Below are positions 58,491 through 64,000 of a stretch of 64,000 nucleotides of DNA, one piece after another. Source of the stretch: a virus. Each line of letters begins with the position of its first letter. Within the stretch, counting starts at the first letter, position 1. Below the pieces are notes generated by a model. It did not search any database. It was not told the DNA's origin and saw nothing but the letters and a program-made list of their open reading frames with translations. The position numbers were made by a program, and so were the translations under genes. The stretch lies in IMG/VR virus record IMGVR_UViG_3300025141_015211, positions 1 to 64,000 of that record; one strand, given 5' to 3'.

Positions 58491-59058
58491 TTTTTACGCT
58501 CACTACTACATTTGTTTCATCATGGTGGTGCCAACACCTGGGCTCATACATGTCAGACCCACCCACAGCAATCTCACTTAAGTCTTTATTCTTCTTATAT
58601 GTGTAGTACGCATCCCGCCCGCAGGTAACACAAACCGCAGGACACTTTTTAATTTTTGTTGCCCAAGGCATTAATTTTTCAATTTCTTCAAATGGTTTCA
58701 ATGTCGCAGAAAGATCCAAAGAAGAAATGATTATTGTTTTTCCAGACTTAAATAAGTTTATTAGTATGTCTGCAACGCCATCTATCATGAATGCTTCATC
58801 TATTGCAATAACGTCAACTTGTTCTGGGTAATTATTTATAAACTTCATAATATCATACCCATCTCTAATAACATGGGCATCTATTGATCCCCCATTATGT
58901 GTAACTATCTTGCTAATTGAGTATCTATCGTCAAGCTTAGGCTTGAAAGCAATAACATTCTTGTTTTGATATCTGTATCTATCAATTGCGCCTAGAAGAT
59001 TAGTAGTCTTTGACCCGAACATAGGGCCAGTAAATATAACTAGTTCAGGTGTGTTCAC
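58483..59058 (-). CDS. tdk: thymidine kinase (type II), 191 aa
   Basis: P-loop GPMFGSKTT (residues 11-19; the usual GPMFSGKT with Ser and Gly swapped), DEAFMI (Asp-Glu), and four zinc-type cysteines in CPAVCVTCG and PRCWHHH. Phosphorylates thymidine for dTTP supply. It overlaps the cupin gene by 14 nt and the DHH gene by 8 nt. Confidence 0.88.
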   Translation of the reverse strand: MNTPELVIFTGPMFGSKTTNLLGAIDRYRYQNKNVIAFKPKLDDRYSISKIVTHNGGSIDAHVIRDGYDIMKFINNYPEQVDVIAIDEAFMIDGVADILINLFKSGKTIIISSLDLSATLKPFEEIEKLMPWATKIKKCPAVCVTCGRDAYYTYKKNKDLSEIAVGGSDMYEPRCWHHHDETNVVVSVKNA

Positions 59059-59506
59059 TAATAACCTCTAATAAATCTTCAATGTCTTCTGACTCACGCT
59101 CATAATCGTCTATAACCCTCACAGGTTTGTCTCCACTATGATTACCTATTTCAATAATTTCACTGTCTTCTAGTGCAATTATACGATATGGGCAGTCTGA
59201 TTGTACAAGCAATGCATCACCTGGCCCTAAGGTTTCTGTTTGTAAGGGATTTGCAACTGGGTCTGAGAATGTACACTCATTTCCAAATAAAACCTCTACT
59301 TTTCCAATTGTCAAATAAAGAACTTCCGCCTTTAACTTATGAAACTTTAGGCTTGTTCTCTTTCCTTTTGAAACAGTCAAAATCTTTCCGTGTATACCAC
59401 CGAATCCTGCCCAGACTTTTTCAGTCCCCCAAGGTTTTGTTATGATTTCATCTTTTCCACGTGTTACCCATGCAGTTTTAAGATGCTTTTTAGTCCTATA
59501 CTTCAT
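59045..59506 (-). CDS. cupin-fold protein (mannose-6-phosphate isomerase-like), 153 aa
   Basis: RTSLKFHKLKAEVLYLTIG (metal-binding strand), GPGDALLVQSDCPYRIIALE and DSEIIEIGNHSGD match the C-terminal cupin of type II phosphomannose isomerases and small sugar cupins. Nearby epimerase suggests sugar-nucleotide work. Acceptor not determined. Confidence 0.75.
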   Translation of the reverse strand: MKYRTKKHLKTAWVTRGKDEIITKPWGTEKVWAGFGGIHGKILTVSKGKRTSLKFHKLKAEVLYLTIGKVEVLFGNECTFSDPVANPLQTETLGPGDALLVQSDCPYRIIALEDSEIIEIGNHSGDKPVRVIDDYERESEDIEDLLEVISEHT

Positions 59507-60500
59507 CTAGGCCCCACCACTCAATAGTGCGGTCAAGCCCATCCCAAAATTTAACAAGCGGCTCATACCCAAGATCTTCTGTTATTTTAGAAATATCTGC
59601 CTGAGTGTGCATAACATCGCCAGGTCGCCAAGGTGCATCAAGCACGACAGCATGATGAAATTTTCCTGTCAAATATTTTAAAATTTCAGCATTTGATGTT
59701 CTGTCTCCACAAGATACATTATAACATTCGCCTAAGAATCTCTTACTTGACTCTGCTGCAAGCATATTGGCATGAACAGCATTGTCAATATAACAAAGGT
59801 CTCTTGACTGAGAGCCGTCGCCGTCGCTCCTTAGAGGTTGACAGTGTTTAATTGCATGACACCATGCTGACACTGCAGTTGAATATGGCGAATCTCCATA
59901 TTGCCCAGGACCAAACACATTAAAGTATCTCAAACATACAATGTCTAAATCGTATAGTTCACCAAAAATCTTTGCCATGTCCTCTATCGCGCTTTTTTGC
60001 CAAGCATAAGGCGATTTTGGCCCTTTTTCACTAGACTCTTTAGTAGGTAATGCAGCTGTTCCACCGTAAACTGATGATGAAGATGCCCACACAATTCTAT
60101 TAACATTGTCACGACAAGCTTCAAAAAGACGAGTTGTTCTTAAAATGTTTACCTCTGTTGTTCTAGCAGGATTCTCTACTGAGTACAAAACACGTGGGAT
60201 CGCTGCCTGATGAAAGACTACATCGTACTGTTTATTTTGTATTCGATCAATCACACCATCATGTGTAAAATCACCCTGCAACACAAGTAATGTATCATTA
60301 GTTCTATTATATCCTGAATCATCAAATTGATCCAGTAGATCTAACGGTACAACTCGCATATTGCAGCCTTCAAGCAATTCAAGATGTCCGTTTGACATAT
60401 CATCTACTATGTCAACACACCAACCGCTGCTTAAAAGTTTTCGTGAAAGGTTTGACCCTATAAATCCACAGCCGCCTGTGACTAAAGCTCTCTTGTTCAT
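59496..60500 (-). CDS. NAD-dependent sugar epimerase/dehydratase, 334 aa
   Basis: Extended short-chain dehydrogenase. GGCGFIGSNL (NAD-binding Rossmann turn), SSSSVYGG with the catalytic Ser/Thr and SPYAWQKSA with Tyr-x-x-x-Lys. VVPLDLLDQF and NVFGPGQYG match the UDP-glucose epimerase group. Acts on nucleotide sugars; probably for phage glycan synthesis or host surface change. Full length. Confidence 0.88.
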   Translation of the reverse strand: MNKRALVTGGCGFIGSNLSRKLLSSGWCVDIVDDMSNGHLELLEGCNMRVVPLDLLDQFDDSGYNRTNDTLLVLQGDFTHDGVIDRIQNKQYDVVFHQAAIPRVLYSVENPARTTEVNILRTTRLFEACRDNVNRIVWASSSSVYGGTAALPTKESSEKGPKSPYAWQKSAIEDMAKIFGELYDLDIVCLRYFNVFGPGQYGDSPYSTAVSAWCHAIKHCQPLRSDGDGSQSRDLCYIDNAVHANMLAAESSKRFLGECYNVSCGDRTSNAEILKYLTGKFHHAVVLDAPWRPGDVMHTQADISKITEDLGYEPLVKFWDGLDRTIEWWGLDEV

Positions 60501-60519
60501 TTTTTACTCCTCTTGTATT

Positions 60520-61428
60520 CTAACTCAAAATATGAGCAGAGTTTAAGTTAAATCTCATCCTAACTGAATCTTTTAAATTGTTCAAGCCTAATGACAAAAA
60601 GACAGAAGACGCGAGATAATATAAAAATTTCAAATCATACCTGAAAGTTTCAGCAACTTCTGAAGACCTCAATACAAAATGCATGTCAAGTATATTTTCT
60701 CTGTATGATGCGTGTATTAAAGATATGCATGTATCATCTGTATAGATAAATCTTCTTGAGTAAGCTGTCTCAACACGATTGTATGGGTTCTTGCCTGCCA
60801 GTTCATTTTGTATTGTCTGTGTCAAAGCTGACAAAATCCTTTCATAGTACTCTTTTTCAGGCTCATACTCCATTACGTTAGCGTCTGCTTCTAAGAACTT
60901 GCCATCGTCATAAATTGTAAAACATAGTGGTGATGCTTCATAGCCGTTAGACGAACTTGCATAATCAAACACCATTTTTGATATCTCGTCTAAAGAAGCT
61001 GTTTCAGTTGATGCAAAGTCTTTTGCGACTTTTTTTGCAATACTATGTGTCGTGTCTCTTATAACTAAAACATTTGGTAATCTTTCTAAGCGCTCTGCGT
61101 AATTTGTAAATTCAGCATGGAGGACTTTTATATTTTCTAAACTCTGGATTTCATCGCCACGGGCTTCATAGCGTGCCTGTATCACATCAAATTCTGGCAA
61201 TAATATTACCAACTTATTGTTCATGTTGAGAATTTCTCTTTTAAAATTTTCATTATGAAAAAAGTAATCACGACTGTATTGCTTGGCATGTATTAGCATG
61301 GAAAGGCATGACCTGTCATGTATGTTCCAAGCATAAGACGTAGCTTTGTGCAACGACGAATAAAGTGTAGTCTTGCCTGATAGATCTGGCCCTTCTAATA
61401 GAATGTAATTTATTGGAAAACGTGTCAT
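60520..61428 (-). CDS. fusion of deoxynucleoside/thymidylate-kinase-like and thymidylate synthase-like domains, 302 aa
   Basis: N-terminal LLEGPDLSGKTTLY (P-loop, residues 11-22), with RYEARGDE resembling a lid region. From about residue 220 the chain has FVLRSSEVAETFRYDLKFLY, echoing the RS.D.......N..... block of thymidylate synthase, and it ends RFNLNSAHILS like the SAHIY end of that family. The catalytic cysteine part of thymidylate synthase is missing, so this may be a binding or vestigial half. A combined kinase/synthase pseudo-enzyme is unusual. Confidence 0.62.
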   Translation of the reverse strand: MTRFPINYILLEGPDLSGKTTLYSSLHKATSYAWNIHDRSCLSMLIHAKQYSRDYFFHNENFKREILNMNNKLVILLPEFDVIQARYEARGDEIQSLENIKVLHAEFTNYAERLERLPNVLVIRDTTHSIAKKVAKDFASTETASLDEISKMVFDYASSSNGYEASPLCFTIYDDGKFLEADANVMEYEPEKEYYERILSALTQTIQNELAGKNPYNRVETAYSRRFIYTDDTCISLIHASYRENILDMHFVLRSSEVAETFRYDLKFLYYLASSVFLSLGLNNLKDSVRMRFNLNSAHILS

Positions 61429-61432
61429 CTTT

Positions 61433-64000
61433 CTATACTACCAAGGGTTTCATTTTTGCCCCTGAGGTGCTTGCACCCCACTGACCATCATTCTTGACAT
61501 CAGCAATCCATATTGTAAAAGGGCTTGCTTCTTTTGGCAAGAATCCCCATACCCTAAGCCAGGCTGATGCGTTTTGATCATCACAAATTCTTAATCTATA
61601 AAATGTCTTACCTGTCTTTGTTTTCTTTTTTATAATTTCTTGTATGCAAAACCAAGCCACATCCCTTGTATCACCTGATAGTGTTGTAACAGCAGGTATT
61701 TCTGCTCTTTCAATTTTACCAAGCACACCATCTGGATATAACAAGTCTTGCGGGACAGATGATGTTAATTCATAATACATTTCTAGCATTTCTGACCTTG
61801 ACCAATCTTGTTCTTCGAGCGTGTCTTCAATGAGCTTAGGTAGTATTAATTGTGCGCCACTTTTCAATGCTTGACGTGCAGTCATACCATGCTGACCTTT
61901 TCTTAATTGCTCATAGTTTTCAATAATAATTTTATGTAACTGCTTATGATTTTTTATTCTGCCCATTTCAAAATCATCCAAAGAATAGAAAGCGCTAATT
62001 TTGCACAAAGAAGCAAAACAAGTTTTGTTCATTTTAGAATGTTTCCACTTGCCATTCTCGTCGTAAAGCATATCTTGCAAGCTTTTATAAGGCCGCATTA
62101 TCATGATCTCATTAACAGCATTTATACCGACACCCTTGACGGAAGATAACGGGGGTACAAATGATGATTTATCTTCTGAATAAATCCATTCATCACCCGA
62201 ATAATTGATATCAGCAGGCGCAAACTCATACCCCATTTGCTTAATTTCACCAATTGTTTTTACCATTGCCTTAGGGTTGCTATTTTCTGATTGTAGAATT
62301 GTGGCCAACCAAAGTTTTTCATGATGCGTGTGAAGCCACGCCGCATAGTAAGAGTCAATTGCATAAGCAACAGCATGTGACTTGTTAAACCCATACACGC
62401 TGAAAAATTCAATTCTATCAAACAACTTATGTAGTGAATCCTCAGGTAGGTCATGCAATTCTTTTGCGCCTTCTACAAATTTTTTCCGAAGTTCGTCTCT
62501 CTCTGCGCCCTTTTTACCCATTGTGTCAAGAGACTTTTTAACCAACGTCTTGCGCATTTTATCAGACTCTCCTGGTGTAAAGCCTGATAGTTTTTGTGCA
62601 AGCAGCATAAACTGCTCTTGAAAAGTGATATGACCAAATGTTGATCCCAATATCTCTTCGATTACTGGATGGTCATACTGAATACTATTTGCATTTTTCT
62701 TATCTTTGACATATTTTTTATGAACATTCGCACGCAATGGACCAGGTCTATAAATTGCAGTTAATGCTGCAAGTTCTTCGATTGAAGTAGGCTTAGCTTC
62801 TTCACAGAAATTTCTTGCGCCTTCGGCCGTAAATTGAAACACTCCTGTCTTTCTACGCTGGTGATAAACATGCTTCCACACTTTTTCATCATCTTGTTGA
62901 TTAAACCTACAATTTAAGTGTTCATCAAAGTATTCTTTGATTTGTAAAAATGTCGGACTCGTATTGCCAGACGCTTTAAGAATACGCCTAATACAGTTCT
63001 CTACATCCTTAAGTAGTGTTAGACCTAGAAAATCAAACTTAATAAAACCGTTATCTTCCAAGTTTCTAAAGTTCATACCTTCAGTCCAGGGCGTCTGGAG
63101 CTCGCCACGAACACCTACAAGGGGCATTGTCTTTTCAAGCTCTTCAGCAGGCGCAATGATCACTCCGCCAGCATGTCGACCAATACTTCTATTTTGCATA
63201 AACAACGCTTCGATGTGATCCTTAACTTTAGGGTACTTTTCCATGAACGACTGATATCGACTAGAATGTTGCATGCAATCTTCATGCTTTAAGACAAAGA
63301 CAGACTTTTCTGTATTTTCATCTCTAACACAAGGCATTACTTCATTTTGGAGTGGGCCAGTAACAGCATTAATTTCATCGAACGGTACATCATAGAACTT
63401 AGCAATATCTTTGACAAGTGATTTAAGTTTTAGGGTGTTAAAGTTAGACACAGGAATGACAGCGTCATCGCCATACAACTCTCTAGCTGCATCAATCAGC
63501 GCATCGCGATCACCTGCGTCAGAATCAATGTCAGGCCAAGATGTTCTGTGACGTCCCAAAAAGCGGTCCCACAGCAACCCGTACGGTAGCGGGTCGAGTT
63601 GTGTAATCCCTAGGAGGTAATTTACCAAGCTACCGCCGCCAGAACCACGTGCAGGACCGAACAGAGTCCGATCTTCAGCCTTGTGGAAGACTTGGTACAT
63701 TGTCAGGAAGTAATTTTCAAAGCCTAGAAATTTAATATCTTCTAATTCGGTTTTTGCACGTGCAACATACTCCGGCTTTAAGTGTAACTCTGATTCTACC
63801 ATCCCCTTTTTTACAAGGTCGACAAGCTGATCAAATGCTGTCTTAGCAGGCGTATTAAAGTTTGGCAGTTTGACTGATTGATCGATCCATGTGTCTTCAC
63901 ACATTTCCCAGGCTATATCGTGTGTACGTTCAATGGCATCACAAATCAGTTGATCTTGCCCTTTATAAAACTCATGTTTGTCGCGGTGGAGTAGATACTC
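61433..64000 (-). CDS. dnaE: DNA polymerase III alpha subunit (DnaE-type), N-terminus outside window
   Basis: The frame stays open from 61433 to the window edge; 32 further codons (EYLLHRDKHEFYKG and on) precede the methionine at 63904 and look like DnaE, so the gene runs past 64000. Visible: the catalytic PDIDSDAGDRD, SIGRHAGGVIIAP, FITFQEQF and the GFNKSHAVAY region of the polymerase core, then an OB-like C-terminal part. The PHP domain lies outside. The main replicative polymerase of this phage in bacterial style; no clamp or exonuclease gene is seen here. Confidence 0.93.
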   Translation of the reverse strand, partial: EYLLHRDKHEFYKGQDQLICDAIERTHDIAWEMCEDTWIDQSVKLPNFNTPAKTAFDQLVDLVKKGMVESELHLKPEYVARAKTELEDIKFLGFENYFLTMYQVFHKAEDRTLFGPARGSGGGSLVNYLLGITQLDPLPYGLLWDRFLGRHRTSWPDIDSDAGDRDALIDAARELYGDDAVIPVSNFNTLKLKSLVKDIAKFYDVPFDEINAVTGPLQNEVMPCVRDENTEKSVFVLKHEDCMQHSSRYQSFMEKYPKVKDHIEALFMQNRSIGRHAGGVIIAPAEELEKTMPLVGVRGELQTPWTEGMNFRNLEDNGFIKFDFLGLTLLKDVENCIRRILKASGNTSPTFLQIKEYFDEHLNCRFNQQDDEKVWKHVYHQRRKTGVFQFTAEGARNFCEEAKPTSIEELAALTAIYRPGPLRANVHKKYVKDKKNANSIQYDHPVIEEILGSTFGHITFQEQFMLLAQKLSGFTPGESDKMRKTLVKKSLDTMGKKGAERDELRKKFVEGAKELHDLPEDSLHKLFDRIEFFSVYGFNKSHAVAYAIDSYYAAWLHTHHEKLWLATILQSENSNPKAMVKTIGEIKQMGYEFAPADINYSGDEWIYSEDKSSFVPPLSSVKGVGINAVNEIMIMRPYKSLQDMLYDENGKWKHSKMNKTCFASLCKISAFYSLDDFEMGRIKNHKQLHKIIIENYEQLRKGQHGMTARQALKSGAQLILPKLIEDTLEEQDWSRSEMLEMYYELTSSVPQDLLYPDGVLGKIERAEIPAVTTLSGDTRDVAWFCIQEIIKKKTKTGKTFYRLRICDDQNASAWLRVWGFLPKEASPFTIWIADVKNDGQWGASTSGAKMKPLVV

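Overview
This window looks like part of a large AT-rich tailed-phage (Caudoviricetes) genome. Genes are short and densely packed, with many 1-4 nt start/stop overlaps. There is a repeat-bearing tail fibre with an Asp-box companion, six tRNA genes, phage-style nucleotide-metabolism genes, a bacterial-type DNA polymerase III alpha subunit, its own sigma-70-like factor and a GroEL. There is no ribosomal protein operon, integrase, transposase or CRISPR array. Two protein features point to a marine, delta-proteobacterial or Myxococcota-like Gram-negative host. One is a secreted protein ending in a MYXO-CTERM-like Cys/hydrophobic/basic tail. The other is a pair of VWA lipoproteins with the DxSGS and anchor-D layout common in that group. 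This host assignment is inference.

Layout. Positions 1-28130 read mainly on the + strand. They hold virion tail genes (56-3553), an A-type Fe-S carrier, a string of tiny SH3-like GDLV proteins, a thermonuclease, several proteins starting with MKITRRQLRQIIKEE-type tags (6081-9315), a DinG/XPD-like helicase, the MYXO-CTERM-like protein, TilS plus a CAU-anticodon tRNA, an IMP dehydrogenase homologue, an MT-A70 methylase near a PD-(D/E)XK nuclease, a 980-residue tagged protein carrying a metallopeptidase motif and a protein-kinase domain, a lipoprotein, a second deaminase, a GIY-YIG protein and a secreted matrixin-like protease. From 28093 to the end everything reads on the - strand. It starts with two adjacent tagged proteins, HAD and YkuK-like enzymes, a secreted trypsin-like protease, two VWA lipoproteins, a sulfotransferase and a three-tRNA cluster. 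Then follow nucleotidyltransferases, a sigma factor that stops before region 4.2, GroEL, and a long run of probable virion or head-associated proteins including a 1146-residue ligase/nucleotidyltransferase/nuclease fusion. It ends with a likely lysis group, a superoxide dismutase homologue, and a nucleotide/DNA metabolism block (dCMP deaminase, DHH phosphoesterase, thymidine kinase, cupin, epimerase, kinase-thymidylate synthase fusion, DNA polymerase III alpha running off the edge).

How it fits together. The recurring N-terminal tag resembles the T4 capsid-targeting sequence (short, basic, ending in I-x-E). It occurs on proteins with unrelated bodies, so it may mark cargo loaded into the head and delivered at infection, including the kinase/metallopeptidase protein. 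A recurrent promoter pattern (GTGTA-N, 17 nt, TANNAT) lies in front of the sigma gene, two tRNAs and several small genes, and could be read by the phage sigma. The phage also seems to invest in secreted and lipid-anchored proteins, in DNA precursors and in decoding capacity.
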